Notes: a model not told the origin generated them from the sequence alone. 64,000 nt of DNA from Myxococcales bacterium (GCA_025350815.1 JANXXE010000113.1:45564-109563), one strand, 5' to 3'. Shown: positions 1 through 9,819, counted from the first letter of the stretch. Program-made: numbers and translations.

Positions 1-3000
1 CTTGCGCGGCACATCGTCCGTGCTCTTGACCATCACCTCGTAGACCACCACCACCCGATCCCATTCGCCGGCCGTCTCGTAGATGGGCTCCAGCACCTGC
101 GCCGCCAACAGGGCCGCCTCCGGCTCCTGCGTGCCCGTCATCATGGACTCAAGCGCCGCCAGGGTTGGCTCGTGCGTCGGCTCCATCATCAGGACCTGCC
201 GGTAGGCCTCGGTCGCACGTGCCAGATCCTTCAGTTTCGTCCGCCACAGCTCGCCGATGCGGAAACGCAGCGACACCACCTCTGCCGAAGACGGCGAAAG
301 CTCGGTCTGCCGTTCCAGCACCGACAGCAGGTCGTACCAGCGCTCTGTCTGCAGGTACAGGCGATCCAGGGCTTGAACGGCCGCGGCATCATCGGGATCA
401 ATGTCCAGGATCGACGTATAGGTTTCGATGGCGCGTTCGGGGTTCGAAAGCTCGCGGTCGTACACCTGCCCAAGAACAAACAGCGTTCGCTTCTTGTCGC
501 CCGGATCGCTGGCCAGCTCGGCCTTGCGCGCGTAAATGTCCTTCAGATCGCTCCACCGCGATAGACGCACGTACAGGCGTTCGAGGTTATCGAGCGCGAC
601 CGCGTCCGAGGAATCGATGTCGAGAATGCGCCGAAACACCTCGATGGCATTCTCGGGCGCCTCCAGGACCTCTTCATAGACCTGTGCTGCCTTGAAGCCC
701 AGCTCCTTGCGCTCGGCAACGTCATCCAGCATCCCCATCTTGCGCTGGTACAGCTGCACCAGCTGCGCGTAGTCCCCGCCCCGCGTCCAGATACGTTCAA
801 GCGCGTTGGCCGCGTCCAGATCTCGGGGGGCGACCTGCAAAGCCGCCAGGTAGGCCTTGGCGGCCTGGTCATCGCGTCCCAGTTCCTGTTCGGCCAGCGC
901 CGCGATCTTGTGGTACAGGCTGCGCCGCAGCTCGTCCTCGCCCACCGCTTCGACAAGCGAGGTGTAGCGCGCGACAAGATCTTCCAGCCGCCCCAACACG
1001 CGGGCCAGCCGCTCGATGCGCCGCTGCGTCTCGGCTTCGAGCGGATTTTCGACCAGCGCCCGTCCCAGCGCCTCGTAGGCCTTGTCCGGATCGTCACAGC
1101 CGTCCTCGTAGCCGACCGCAATCTCCTGCAGAAGTTCGATCTTGCGGACCCCGTCGGCCGTGTGGCGGACCTCCGTTTCCAGGACCCGGATCAGATTCGC
1201 GAAATCGCCGCGACTTCGATAAACGGGCTCCAGCATCTGCGCGACGGTCAGCTCGTACTTCGCGTTCGGTAGCAGCCGTTCCAGCGCCGCCACGGTCTCC
1301 TCGTGCCCCGGGTCGATCTCCAGCAACTGGCGGTAGCTGTCAATGGCCGACACGACATCGCCCAGCTTCTGTTCGCGCAGAAGCCCCAGTCGGCCCAACA
1401 ACCCGACGATGTCGTCGGAATTCGTGGCCAGGTCGAGCTGCCGCTGCAGATTGTCAGCCAGTTCGGCGGACAGGCCCTTTTGCACAAACAAGCGATCGAG
1501 CGCGCGCAGCGCCTTCACGGAACCCGCGTTGTCTCCCAAAACCTCTCGCCACGCGGCGATGGCCTCGTCGGCCGACGACAGCATCTCCTCCCACACGGTG
1601 GCGATCCGGCCGTGGATCTCCTCCCGCTCGCCGGATGTCTGGACCAGTTCGGCTTTCTTCTTCAGCGTCTCGATCAGATCCGGCCACCGTTCGGTGCGCG
1701 TGTACAGCCGCTCCAGTGCCTCCAGCGCCGACGGATCTTGTGGCTGAATCTCCTGCGCCAGGCGAAAGAATTCGACGGCCTTGTCTGATCGGGCCAGCTT
1801 CTCGTCATAGGCCACGGCCGTCACCAACAACAGCTCGCGCTCGAGGGCGGGGGACAACTTGCGCTCGCCCCCCAGTGCCGCGCCGTAAAGCGCGACCAGG
1901 GATTCCCACTTGTTTCCGGTCCCCGCCAGATCCTCCAGCGCCAACCGCGCGTCCTGCGACGTGGGATCTTCGGTGAACGCCTGCCCGAACGCCTCGTACG
2001 CAGCATCCGCGCGCCCCGACGCCGACTCCAGTGCGCCGATGCGCAACAACAACGCCACCCGCGCCGGCGCCTTCTTGGACGCCGACAAACGAATGCGCTG
2101 GGTCTGGATCAGCCGTTCCAGATCCTGAACGGCCTCATAAATCGGCTCAAGAGCCACCACCGCTGCCATACGCCGTTTCGAATCGTCCAGGTACGCCTCA
2201 AGGGCCGCCCGGGCCCCGGCGTGCGCGGGCTCCAGCTCCAGCGCCTCTTGGTAGGCGTCGACAGCTTCGTCCCGATCGTCGAGGTGCTGCTCGTGCACCT
2301 GACCCAGCCTGAATTTCAGCTCGGCGGACGCGGACTTGTCGTCCCCCGACAAAGACAGTTCGCGCTCGATCGTCTTGGCCAATTCGGCCCACTGCCCGGT
2401 CGTCGCGTAAAGCCGGTCCAGCGCCCGCAAGGCCACCCCCTCGCTGGGATCGGCCGCCAGAAGTGCCTGGTACAGCTCGATGGCCTTCTTGGAATCGCGA
2501 ATCTCGTTCTCGTACAGGCCCGCCAGGCGCAAACGGATCTCGCGCTTGTCGACGTCGGTTTTGGCCATCGCCAGCTTGGTGTCGTAAATGGCCAGCAGTT
2601 CCGCGTGGCGGCCGGTCGAGGCATACAGACGCTCAAGGGCAGCCAGCGCGCCTTCGTCCTTGGGCAAAAGCGCCAAAATCTGCTTGTTCCGCTCGATCGC
2701 TGTGTCGGCGTTCGCCAGCTCGCGCTCGTAGGCGCGCGCCAGCGGGACCAAAATCGGCAACGCCTCTGCCCCCTTGGTCAGGGACAGGCCCGCTTCATAC
2801 GCGCGCGCCATGTCCGCCCAGTTGCCAACCTCGGGTGCCAGCCGCTCGGCCCACTGACGTGGCCAAGCCGCCAGCGGGTCCTCGGAAAACGCCTGCAACG
2901 CCAGCGCCGCCGCACCCGCCTTGTCGCCCCCAGGTGCATCCAGAATCTCGGCGATGCGCAACATGCGCTCCTGCCGCTCATCCGCACCCTTGGTGTGGCT

Positions 3001-4419
3001 CAGCTGAACTTGCAGCACGCTGGCCAGGCGTCGCGCGTCCTTGGCCTTCTCGTACATCGGGATCAGGGCCTGGGCCGCCACGAGGTTAGTGGCGTCGAGG
3101 GCAAGGGCCCGCTCGTAGGCCTTTTGCGCCTTGTCGACCTTGGCCAGACGCTCGCCATACAGCTGCGCGATCTTGTTCCACAGGCCTATACGGGTGACGT
3201 CGTCCTCGGTCTCTGTCTGCCGTTCGAGGACGCGCACGAATTCATCCCACTTGCCCTGAGACGCGTAGAAACCTTGCAGCGCGTTCCAGTCCTTCTGCTG
3301 GATGTACAGCTTCCGCAGGGCGTCCTGCGCGCGACGGTTGTCCGGCTCGGCCGCCAGCAGCGCCTGCCACACGCCCACCGCCCGCTCGTTGTCCTGCACT
3401 TTCTCCGAGTACAAGATCGCCAGCTTCAGAAGTATCGGCCCCTGCTTGCCGGCCGGGGCCAGCGCCGCCTGCTTCTCCAGAATCGACCCCAGGTCAGCCC
3501 AGGCTTTTTCGCGCTCGTACAGCTTCTCCAGCTCCGTCAGCGCATCGGGCTCGCTTGCGTCCTCGACCAGTACCTCGCGCCACAGATCGATCGACGTGGC
3601 CGGCTTCTTCAGCTTTTCCGAGGCCAGCTTCGCGACCTCGATCCGCCGCCGCTTGCGCAGGGCCGGATCCGTCAACCGCCCGATCTCTTCGCGGCTCAGC
3701 GCCACCAGCTTGTCCCAGTCGCGCCGCTTCTCATACATCTGCTTGAGGTACGCCAGCGCCTCCGCGTGCGCCGGATCAAGCTCAAGAATCGCCTCGAATG
3801 CTTTGATGGCCTCCGCCTGATTGGAAAACTTTTCGAGGTACAGGTTCGCGACGCGCAGATGCAGCGCCACCTTGCCCGCAGGCTCGGTCACCACCGCTGC
3901 TTTCTTGCGCAGGATGGAAATCAGTTCGGGCCACTTCCCGGTTCCCTCGTAACGGGCCGCCAATGCGTCGACGGCCTGAGGATTATCGGGCTGGATCGTC
4001 AGGATCTGATTGAACGCGCTGACCACCAACTGGTCCTGCTTCAAGCGGTCGCGATACACCTCGACCATCTCGAACAGCACGGCCACCTTCGCGTCCGGGG
4101 AAGGCCAGGTCGCCTTGTCGACCCCTTCCTTCATGATCTCGACTGCGGCTTTCCAACGCTCGGCCTTCTTGTAGACCCGGGCCAGCTCGCGCCGGGGTGC
4201 CCAGTCGGCGGGCGCGCCGCCCACCATCTTCTTCCAGGCGTCTATGCCCTTGTCGACCGAAACTTTTTCGGCTTCGATAGCGGCCGCGACCTGCTGGTGA
4301 AGCTCTGCGGGAAAGTCGTCCAGGCCGTTCTTCGACTGTTGCGATTGGTGCCCGGCGGCGCGGCGATCATCGCGCCCACCGTCGTCTCGGTCTCCAGTAG
4401 GTTCCTTAGACTCCCCCAC
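1..4419 (-). CDS. GltI/PglI-like giant TPR protein (partial, C-terminus beyond the left edge)
   Basis: Reading frame open on the minus strand from a GTG at 4419 to position 1, exactly 1473 codons with no stop, so the C-terminus lies outside the window. The start is set by an in-frame TGA just upstream and a GGAGG five bases before the GTG. After a charged, disordered-looking N-terminus of about 35 residues the protein is wall-to-wall TPR-like helical repeats of about 35 residues; one reads AIEVFRRILDIDSSDA. There is no signal peptide, so the N-terminus is probably cytoplasmic. It is the last gene of a glt-type operon, and in Myxococcus xanthus the matching slot holds gltI (pglI), a very large TPR protein of the gliding machinery. 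Identity rests on synteny and architecture. A generic giant TPR scaffold is the alternative, and no C-terminal AgmX/PglI domain can be checked here. Confidence 0.8.
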   Translation of the reverse strand, partial: MGESKEPTGDRDDGGRDDRRAAGHQSQQSKNGLDDFPAELHQQVAAAIEAEKVSVDKGIDAWKKMVGGAPADWAPRRELARVYKKAERWKAAVEIMKEGVDKATWPSPDAKVAVLFEMVEVYRDRLKQDQLVVSAFNQILTIQPDNPQAVDALAARYEGTGKWPELISILRKKAAVVTEPAGKVALHLRVANLYLEKFSNQAEAIKAFEAILELDPAHAEALAYLKQMYEKRRDWDKLVALSREEIGRLTDPALRKRRRIEVAKLASEKLKKPATSIDLWREVLVEDASEPDALTELEKLYEREKAWADLGSILEKQAALAPAGKQGPILLKLAILYSEKVQDNERAVGVWQALLAAEPDNRRAQDALRKLYIQQKDWNALQGFYASQGKWDEFVRVLERQTETEDDVTRIGLWNKIAQLYGERLAKVDKAQKAYERALALDATNLVAAQALIPMYEKAKDARRLASVLQVQLSHTKGADERQERMLRIAEILDAPGGDKAGAAALALQAFSEDPLAAWPRQWAERLAPEVGNWADMARAYEAGLSLTKGAEALPILVPLARAYERELANADTAIERNKQILALLPKDEGALAALERLYASTGRHAELLAIYDTKLAMAKTDVDKREIRLRLAGLYENEIRDSKKAIELYQALLAADPSEGVALRALDRLYATTGQWAELAKTIERELSLSGDDKSASAELKFRLGQVHEQHLDDRDEAVDAYQEALELEPAHAGARAALEAYLDDSKRRMAAVVALEPIYEAVQDLERLIQTQRIRLSASKKAPARVALLLRIGALESASGRADAAYEAFGQAFTEDPTSQDARLALEDLAGTGNKWESLVALYGAALGGERKLSPALERELLLVTAVAYDEKLARSDKAVEFFRLAQEIQPQDPSALEALERLYTRTERWPDLIETLKKKAELVQTSGEREEIHGRIATVWEEMLSSADEAIAAWREVLGDNAGSVKALRALDRLFVQKGLSAELADNLQRQLDLATNSDDIVGLLGRLGLLREQKLGDVVSAIDSYRQLLEIDPGHEETVAALERLLPNAKYELTVAQMLEPVYRSRGDFANLIRVLETEVRHTADGVRKIELLQEIAVGYEDGCDDPDKAYEALGRALVENPLEAETQRRIERLARVLGRLEDLVARYTSLVEAVGEDELRRSLYHKIAALAEQELGRDDQAAKAYLAALQVAPRDLDAANALERIWTRGGDYAQLVQLYQRKMGMLDDVAERKELGFKAAQVYEEVLEAPENAIEVFRRILDIDSSDAVALDNLERLYVRLSRWSDLKDIYARKAELASDPGDKKRTLFVLGQVYDRELSNPERAIETYTSILDIDPDDAAAVQALDRLYLQTERWYDLLSVLERQTELSPSSAEVVSLRFRIGELWRTKLKDLARATEAYRQVLMMEPTHEPTLAALESMMTGTQEPEAALLAAQVLEPIYETAGEWDRVVVVYEVMVKSTDDVPRK

Positions 4420-4582
4420 GTGTTCCTCCGGCGATTGAAGCGGTCAGAAGGGCCATTTCTTCCCCCGCACGACGCCCGCTAAATAGGCGAAAAACTGTGG
4501 GAAAAGAACGGTTTTTATAGCACGCACCCCGGCCGTTGGACAACGGGAATCGCGCGCGCGCGCAGGGGGGGCAGACCGGTTC
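4420..4582. other. Intergenic gap inside the glt operon
   Basis: The 163 bases separate the TPR lipoprotein from the giant TPR gene. They contain an inverted repeat CCGTTG-GA-CAACGG at 4533-4546, an alternating CG tract around 4551-4562, and a short AT-rich stretch (reading CTATAAAAACCG on the minus strand) that could be a promoter for the giant gene. No convincing terminator was seen. Confidence 0.35.
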
Positions 4583-5470
4583 CTAGGTGCCGCTCAGCGC
4601 GTACAGCTTGTCGTTCGCGGCCTTGACGTAGCCCATGCCGCCGCCGTCCTTGCTGGCCGACCCGGACACGAACTTTTGCAGGTATTCCTTGGCGCGATCC
4701 TTGTGCTCGTTCGAACGGCTCTGGTCGTACCAGTCCGAATAGGTCATCCCGCAGTTGTAGAGCGCCGTCGTCAACGCCGGCTCCAGTTCAAGGGCTTTCT
4801 TGAATTCCGCCGCTGCTGGCTCGAACTGCTTGAGATCCTTCAGCGCCAGCCCGTGCCCGTTGAAGCACTCGGCGCTGTTCTCGTTCGCGCGCACGCATTC
4901 GCTGAACACCTGCGCGGCCTCTTTTGCCCCGTCGTAGTCGAGATACAGGTGGCCCAGCGCCACGAACGGCTTGTCCAGCCGCGGGTTGGCCTCGATCGCC
5001 CTGCGCAGGGACGCGTCCGCCTCCTTGGGTCGTTCCAGGCTGAGGTACACCAATCCCAGCCTCCAGTGCGCCTTGAACAGCGCGGGATCCAGCTCGGTAG
5101 ACTTCTTCAGGGCGGACTCGGCCTTGTCTATCTGCTTGGCCTCAAGATACGACTCGCCCAGATCGTAGAAGAAGTTCGAATTGCCGGGGGCCCGTTGGGT
5201 CGCCGCCTCGAAGGCCTCGATGGCTTTGTCCCACTTGCGCTGCTTCTGGTACACCTTGCCCAGGTTGTAGTGCGCCATCTCGAAGGTCGGATCCGTCTGG
5301 ATCGATAGCTTCAGATCCCGTTCGGCCGAATCGTACAGGTTGTTCTTGAACTCGTCGGCGCCCCTGTTCGACAGCTCCATCGCCTTGATCCGCTCGCGGC
5401 TGCACACGAAGGCGTCGCAGGCGGGCATGATCACGCTTATCAGCAGCAGGGCTTTGAGGTAACGGTGCAT
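4583..5470 (-). CDS. TPR-repeat lipoprotein in the glt cluster
   Basis: A 295-residue protein. The start at 5470 is preferred over the longer frame from 5503 because it is preceded by GAGGAGAG four bases away and begins with a signal-like segment (MHRYLKALLLISVIMPAC). That segment ends in a weak lipobox (MPAC), suggesting a lipoprotein. The mature part is five or six tandem TPR units, each with the usual A..LG..Y...G....A...F pattern. It lies between gltG and the GltI-like gene, where M. xanthus has other glt genes. The architecture (short TPR lipoprotein) resembles Tgl, the PilQ pilotin of myxobacteria, but the repeats alone do not show orthology. The likely role is a periplasmic or outer-membrane scaffold for the gliding complex, by context only. 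Confidence 0.7.
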   Translation of the reverse strand: MHRYLKALLLISVIMPACDAFVCSRERIKAMELSNRGADEFKNNLYDSAERDLKLSIQTDPTFEMAHYNLGKVYQKQRKWDKAIEAFEAATQRAPGNSNFFYDLGESYLEAKQIDKAESALKKSTELDPALFKAHWRLGLVYLSLERPKEADASLRRAIEANPRLDKPFVALGHLYLDYDGAKEAAQVFSECVRANENSAECFNGHGLALKDLKQFEPAAAEFKKALELEPALTTALYNCGMTYSDWYDQSRSNEHKDRAKEYLQKFVSGSASKDGGGMGYVKAANDKLYALSGT

Positions 5471-5503
5471 CGGTCTCTCCTCGGTGACGGAGGTTCTGGC
5501 CAC

Positions 5504-7747
5504 TTACTGCTCGGTCGCCCCGCCAGCCGGGGTGAAATTGAACGGGTAGGTCACGATGACGATGCCGCCGCCCAACGGCTTCGGGAACTCCCAGCGGCGG
5601 ACCGCCTGAGCCACACAATTCTCGACGCGGGCGTTGCCCATGGTCGAACTTTGCATGACCGACGCAATTACCTGACCCGTCGCCGCAATCGTGAACTGAA
5701 TCGCGATGCGACCGCCAAGTTCCGCCTTCTTGGTCAGCTCCTGCTCGTAGCAGTACTTCACCTCGTTGATGTGCCGGCGGATGATGCGACGGATGATCTC
5801 CTTGTCCAGCGACCCACGCACGTTGGCCTGGCCGGGGATAACGTCCGGTGCCTTGGCCCGCCGTCCGCCGAGACCACCCGCCCCGCGGCCGTAGCCCGAA
5901 CCATTGCCGCCGCCGCCGCCCTTGCCAATCGTGCCCAGGTTACCGAGGCCGATGGTGCCTTCGCCCGTGCCGCCGCCGCCCGAACCGGTGCCCACCAGGC
6001 CCAGACCGCCGACGCCGTAGGCCTCGCCAATCTGGTTACCAATGAGGCCGCCCAGAACGTTTTCAGCGTCGTTACCAAGCGCCGTGTCCCGCCCGAAGAT
6101 CGAGGCGATGTGCGAGCCGTCTTCCATCTTCAGGACCCCAAGGATGCCGGCGTTCTTCGCCTCTTCCTCGGCCAACTTCTTCGCCAGATGGGGATCGGGG
6201 TTGTCCTTCGGACCCTTCAGACCGTACAGACCTTCCTTGTTCTTGGAGGTCTTCTTGCCCATCTTCCCCTCTTCGCCCTTGTGGCGCTTGCCCTTACCAC
6301 CCTGCTCGTCCGGGCCCTTCTGCTTGAGCCAGTCGGGAAGTTCTTCCTTCTCCTCGGGCGGCTTGATGAGGAAGTTGACGAAGCGATTGTCCGAATTGAA
6401 AAGATCCAGCGACAGCGACTTCGGGTCAGGGGGAACCGAAAAGATCATCAGCAGGAACAGCAGCAACGCCGCGGCCGACCCAACGGTATAGATCTGCTCA
6501 CCCCAGCGCCAGACCAGGAATGGGATCTCCAGGGCGCGCGGCTTGGCGGTGGCGGTCAGCAAGAAGGTGCTGTCGCCGCAATCGATTCTGGCACGACCGT
6601 GCTCGGGCAAGGGGAAGCTGGGGCCCTTCTGTTGAACATACTGCGCCAGCGAAATGGCCTGGTTGTCGACAAGCACCTCACCGGCCATCCGGGGCGTGAC
6701 GTTGATCAGGTAATCCGCACCCGAAGCCGCCACCAGCGCATGCGCCGAACCACCCAAGAATTCCGGATTCACCGGGGCGTCCGCGCCCACGTCGGCGCCA
6801 ATCAGGTAGTTGGGATTCGTGAAACCACGCCGTTTGAGACCCATGTACGTCAGCGCAAGCCCCAGCGCAAAGCCGCCGAATACGATCAGATCAGTGGTTG
6901 CCGAGCGGTGCTGCCAGTTGAAGGTCTTGGATTCCTTGCCGCCCGCGACGTAGCGATCGAACTCGTCCTTTTCGCGGCCGACGCTGGAGACCGTCATTAG
7001 AAACACGCCGAGGGCAATAGCCAGCACGGCCACGCCGGCGCCCAGCAGGCTTTTGGCCTGGCTGCTGGTGGTCTTGGCCTGCGGATCGAACAAGTGTCGG
7101 GTATTGACCACAACCCCCCGGTACAACGCCTGCACCTCGATGGCCCGCGTCCCGTCGTGGACCTCCACCTCGGCAGCGACGGGATTCACAGCGCCACCAC
7201 CACCGCCGAACGCCATCTGCGGCGCAGGTGCGGCGAAGGGTGACGGCACAGGGCCGCGCGCGAATGGGGCCGGGGCCGCGACTCGGGCGGCAGGCGCGGG
7301 GACCGGCGCAGGAACGTAGGGCGCCGGTGCGGCGGACTGCACGGCGGGTTCCGGCGCGGCGTAGGCCGCGGGCGCCTGGCGCGTCGGTACGGTGGGCTCG
7401 GCGAATGCCGACGGTGCGCCGACGGACGTCGCCTCGTCTTCGAGGAAGGTCACGACCACGCGCGCATCCCCGAAGGAGATCTCATCCCCCGAGTGCAGCC
7501 TGGCCTTGGTGACCTTCTCCCCGTTGACGAGCGTGCCGCGCGTCGAGCCCAGATCGATAAGTTGAACGTCATCGTACCCGTTGATCTCGATGACCGCGTG
7601 CATGCGCGAAACCGATTCGTCCTCGATGCGCAGGTGGGAGGAAGCCAACTTACCCACCTTGATGACCGCCTCGATCAGGATCTCTTCCTTTACGAGTTCA
7701 TCCCCTCGGAAAACCTGGAACCGCAGGGGAAGCTTCACGTTGGCCAT
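5504..7747 (-). CDS. gltG: GltG-like gliding motility protein: FHA domain, membrane helices, AgmX/PglI C-terminal domain
   Basis: A 747-residue protein started by ATG 7747 behind AAGGAG with an eight-base spacer. Residues about 28-98 are an FHA phosphothreonine-binding domain (SRMHAVIE and DLGSTRGTLVNG). A Pro/Ala linker follows to about residue 185. Hydrophobic segments lie near residues 233-255 and 285-304, with a third around 430-450. An odd number of helices puts FHA in the cytoplasm and the C-terminus in the periplasm. A Gly-rich low-complexity stretch then leads into a TonB-like AgmX/PglI domain (HINEVKYCYEQEL, GNARVENCVAQAVRRWEFP). M. xanthus GltG is an inner-membrane protein with FHA and TonB-type ends. 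The place after gltF and the domain order support the call. Three predicted helices, rather than the single one I recall for GltG, is an oddity. Confidence 0.85.
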   Translation of the reverse strand: MANVKLPLRFQVFRGDELVKEEILIEAVIKVGKLASSHLRIEDESVSRMHAVIEINGYDDVQLIDLGSTRGTLVNGEKVTKARLHSGDEISFGDARVVVTFLEDEATSVGAPSAFAEPTVPTRQAPAAYAAPEPAVQSAAPAPYVPAPVPAPAARVAAPAPFARGPVPSPFAAPAPQMAFGGGGGAVNPVAAEVEVHDGTRAIEVQALYRGVVVNTRHLFDPQAKTTSSQAKSLLGAGVAVLAIALGVFLMTVSSVGREKDEFDRYVAGGKESKTFNWQHRSATTDLIVFGGFALGLALTYMGLKRRGFTNPNYLIGADVGADAPVNPEFLGGSAHALVAASGADYLINVTPRMAGEVLVDNQAISLAQYVQQKGPSFPLPEHGRARIDCGDSTFLLTATAKPRALEIPFLVWRWGEQIYTVGSAAALLLFLLMIFSVPPDPKSLSLDLFNSDNRFVNFLIKPPEEKEELPDWLKQKGPDEQGGKGKRHKGEEGKMGKKTSKNKEGLYGLKGPKDNPDPHLAKKLAEEEAKNAGILGVLKMEDGSHIASIFGRDTALGNDAENVLGGLIGNQIGEAYGVGGLGLVGTGSGGGGTGEGTIGLGNLGTIGKGGGGGNGSGYGRGAGGLGGRRAKAPDVIPGQANVRGSLDKEIIRRIIRRHINEVKYCYEQELTKKAELGGRIAIQFTIAATGQVIASVMQSSTMGNARVENCVAQAVRRWEFPKPLGGGIVIVTYPFNFTPAGGATEQ

Positions 7748-7785
7748 TCGCGTTTCTCCTTACTCGGACGGGGTCGTTCTGTTTG

Positions 7786-8091
7786 CTACACGTCTTCGAG
7801 CGACTTGAGCATCTCCGGGATGAAGTCCTTCCGGATCTCGATCAGGCTCGAATGCTTGGCCTTGCGGTCGACGTCCACCAGTTCCCCGTCAGGGCGCTGC
7901 AGATCGCCTTCCACCATGTCGTCCTCGAAATCGAAGACCGTCTTGGCCTTGTACTGGACGTTATCACCGCCCGATCCTGAAGCCGGGGCAGCAGCCGCCG
8001 CAGGCGCCTTGGCCTTCGCCGCCTGGGCAAACACCAGACCGGATGTCGCGGTCAGCGACACGAATGCGAGAGCAACCATGGCCTTCATCAT
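7786..8091 (-). CDS. gltF: GltF-like small exported gliding motility protein
   Basis: A 101-residue protein. ATG 8091 is chosen over the longer frame because AAGGAG sits five bases upstream. Residues 1 to about 24 are a Sec signal peptide ending in GLVFA-Q, then comes an Ala/Pro-rich linker, then a conserved-looking acidic/basic core with DMVEGDLQRPDGELVDV and AKHSSLIEIRKDFIPEML. I recall this core from small proteins found beside gltE and gltG in gliding myxobacteria. The gene is flanked by gltE and gltG in the order known from M. xanthus. The function is known only as a component needed for the Glt complex. Family assignment is from memory of the motif and from synteny. Confidence 0.7.
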   Translation of the reverse strand: MMKAMVALAFVSLTATSGLVFAQAAKAKAPAAAAAPASGSGGDNVQYKAKTVFDFEDDMVEGDLQRPDGELVDVDRKAKHSSLIEIRKDFIPEMLKSLEDV

Positions 8092-8153
8092 CTGAGCTCC
8101 TTTTGTCCTGCGTACTGACAACGCGAACCCGCGATGGGTTCCCGAAATTCGTC

Positions 8154-9809
8154 TCACTTCGAAAGAGGGGGTGGGGCGAGACCGCCCGCAGGGGCCTTGG
8201 GCGCGCCCGCTGCCGCCGCTGGTGGAGGCGTGGTTGCGGACGCCCCGGCCTTCTTCTCCTGCTCCTGCATCTTCTTCAGCTCTTCTTCGTTTTTTCGCTG
8301 TTGTTCTGCATCTTTACGCTGAATCTCGTCGGCCTCTTTTTGTAGCTTGGCGGCGTCTTCCAGGGCCACGAACAGCTCGTCGATGTCCTTGATCCGCTTG
8401 CCCGCGTCCTTGCGCTGCTGGGCGGTCGCCCCGCTGCTGGCATGGCCCAAAAAGTCCCGGTAGTACTGCTGGGCCTTTTGCAGGGTCGGCTTGTCGCCCC
8501 CCTTGTAGTCCTGGTACAGAAGCCCCAGGTTGAAGTAGCTGGCTGGGTTCTGCGGATCCAGCTTCTGGGCCGACAGGTACTGCGCTTCGGCGTCGTCAAC
8601 CTTGCGGCCGCCACGCAACGCCACCCCGAGACCGATGATGGCCTCGTAGTTCTTGGGCTGGGCCGCCAGGACCGCCCGGAAATTCGCCTCGGCCGTCGGA
8701 TAGTCGCGGAAATTCAGGGCCAAGGCCGCCAGGTTCATGCGCGCTTCGTTCAACTTGGGATCGTTGTCGATGGCCTTCTTGAAGCTGGCGATGGCTTCGC
8801 TGACGCTCTTCCGCTTCAGCCAAACCAGGCCCATCGTATTGTAGACGATGGCCAGGTGGCGCTTCATCTCGGTCGTGTAGCCAGTCCCCTCGCCGCTTGC
8901 GACTTCCTTGGAAACCTTGGTCTCCTCGACGTCCTTCTTGGCCTTGCCCTTCTTGCCCTTATCGCTGCCCGTGTCGGCGCGTTCTTCCTCGAAGGTTCCC
9001 GTCGCAATTTCCCGCGCGCGGTTGACGGCCTGATCGCCCACCAGGCGTGCCATCTCAAGGTAGCCAAGATCGTAGTACAGGAAGCAGAGATTCGCGTACG
9101 CCTGCAGGTTGTTGCCGTCGAGGGCCAACACCGTCCGCAGGTGCAGAATCGCCTGGTTGGCCAGCGCCATATCAATCTTGCCGGACTTCCGGGCCCGGTC
9201 CCGAAGGATCTGCGCCAGGTTGATCCTTGCTGCGACCGAGCCCAGCTGCTTGTCGGCGTCAATCGCCCGCGTGAAATACGACTCCGCTTGACCAGAATCA
9301 CCCTTTTGCCACGCGAGAAAACCCAGGCTGGTCAGTGCCGGCGCATAACGCTGGCCGGCCAGCTTCTCCCAGATCCTGGCTGCCTCTTCGGACTTGCCAC
9401 ATTCAAGGTACACAGACGCTTCGTTGTGCCGCGCCTCGACCAGCGACGGATTGTCGTCAGCCGCACGACGGAATGCCGATGCCGCTTCGTCACAAGCCGA
9501 ACCACTGAGGGGCCCCGCCTTGCGCAGCTTCTGGTAGGTCGCCGTGGCTTTGGTGAAATCCGCCTTCTGATCGTCGCTGATGCTGCGCGCGGGACCCGAC
9601 GACTTGGCTGTCACCGCCGCCGCCGTGGGTTCGGCCACCGTCTCGGCCGCCGCCCCGGCCACCCGGTCATTTTCGACCCCGCCCTGCCCCTGTGTTGACG
9701 GGTTCTGTCCGGGCAGTTGGGTCCCAGCGCAGCCAGTCAGGAACGCAAACGCCGCCGCCGCCATCCAGGAAATTGCCCGGTCCGCACTTTGATTCTGGGT
9801 CTTGATCAT
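8154..9809 (-). CDS. gltE: GltE (AglT)-like TPR lipoprotein
   Basis: A 551-residue protein with TAGGAG seven bases before ATG 9809. The lipobox FLTGC puts the lipidated cysteine at residue 27. TPR units run from about residue 80 to 500, interrupted by a Lys-rich low-complexity insert (around KGKKGKAKKDVEETK). A charged coiled coil (KLQKEADEIQRKDAEQQRK) and a Pro/Ala tail end the protein. M. xanthus AglT/GltE is a TPR lipoprotein of about 500 residues encoded between agmU/gltD and gltF, the same neighbours as here. It is thought to sit in the outer-membrane/periplasmic part of the gliding machinery. The ten-base gap to gltD suggests translation from one mRNA. Confidence 0.8.
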   Translation of the reverse strand: MIKTQNQSADRAISWMAAAAFAFLTGCAGTQLPGQNPSTQGQGGVENDRVAGAAAETVAEPTAAAVTAKSSGPARSISDDQKADFTKATATYQKLRKAGPLSGSACDEAASAFRRAADDNPSLVEARHNEASVYLECGKSEEAARIWEKLAGQRYAPALTSLGFLAWQKGDSGQAESYFTRAIDADKQLGSVAARINLAQILRDRARKSGKIDMALANQAILHLRTVLALDGNNLQAYANLCFLYYDLGYLEMARLVGDQAVNRAREIATGTFEEERADTGSDKGKKGKAKKDVEETKVSKEVASGEGTGYTTEMKRHLAIVYNTMGLVWLKRKSVSEAIASFKKAIDNDPKLNEARMNLAALALNFRDYPTAEANFRAVLAAQPKNYEAIIGLGVALRGGRKVDDAEAQYLSAQKLDPQNPASYFNLGLLYQDYKGGDKPTLQKAQQYYRDFLGHASSGATAQQRKDAGKRIKDIDELFVALEDAAKLQKEADEIQRKDAEQQRKNEEELKKMQEQEKKAGASATTPPPAAAAGAPKAPAGGLAPPPLSK

Positions 9810-9819
9810 CTCGGCGCTC

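Noticed and set aside
2221..4482. Open frame of 753 codons on the plus strand
   Set aside because: It is the antisense of the giant TPR gene; the repeat codon pattern keeps it open. No family motif or ribosome site.
5465..7000. 511-codon plus-strand frame
   Set aside because: Antisense of gltG with no recognisable protein.
8442..9698. 418-codon plus-strand frame
   Set aside because: Antisense of gltE; codon-bias artefact.
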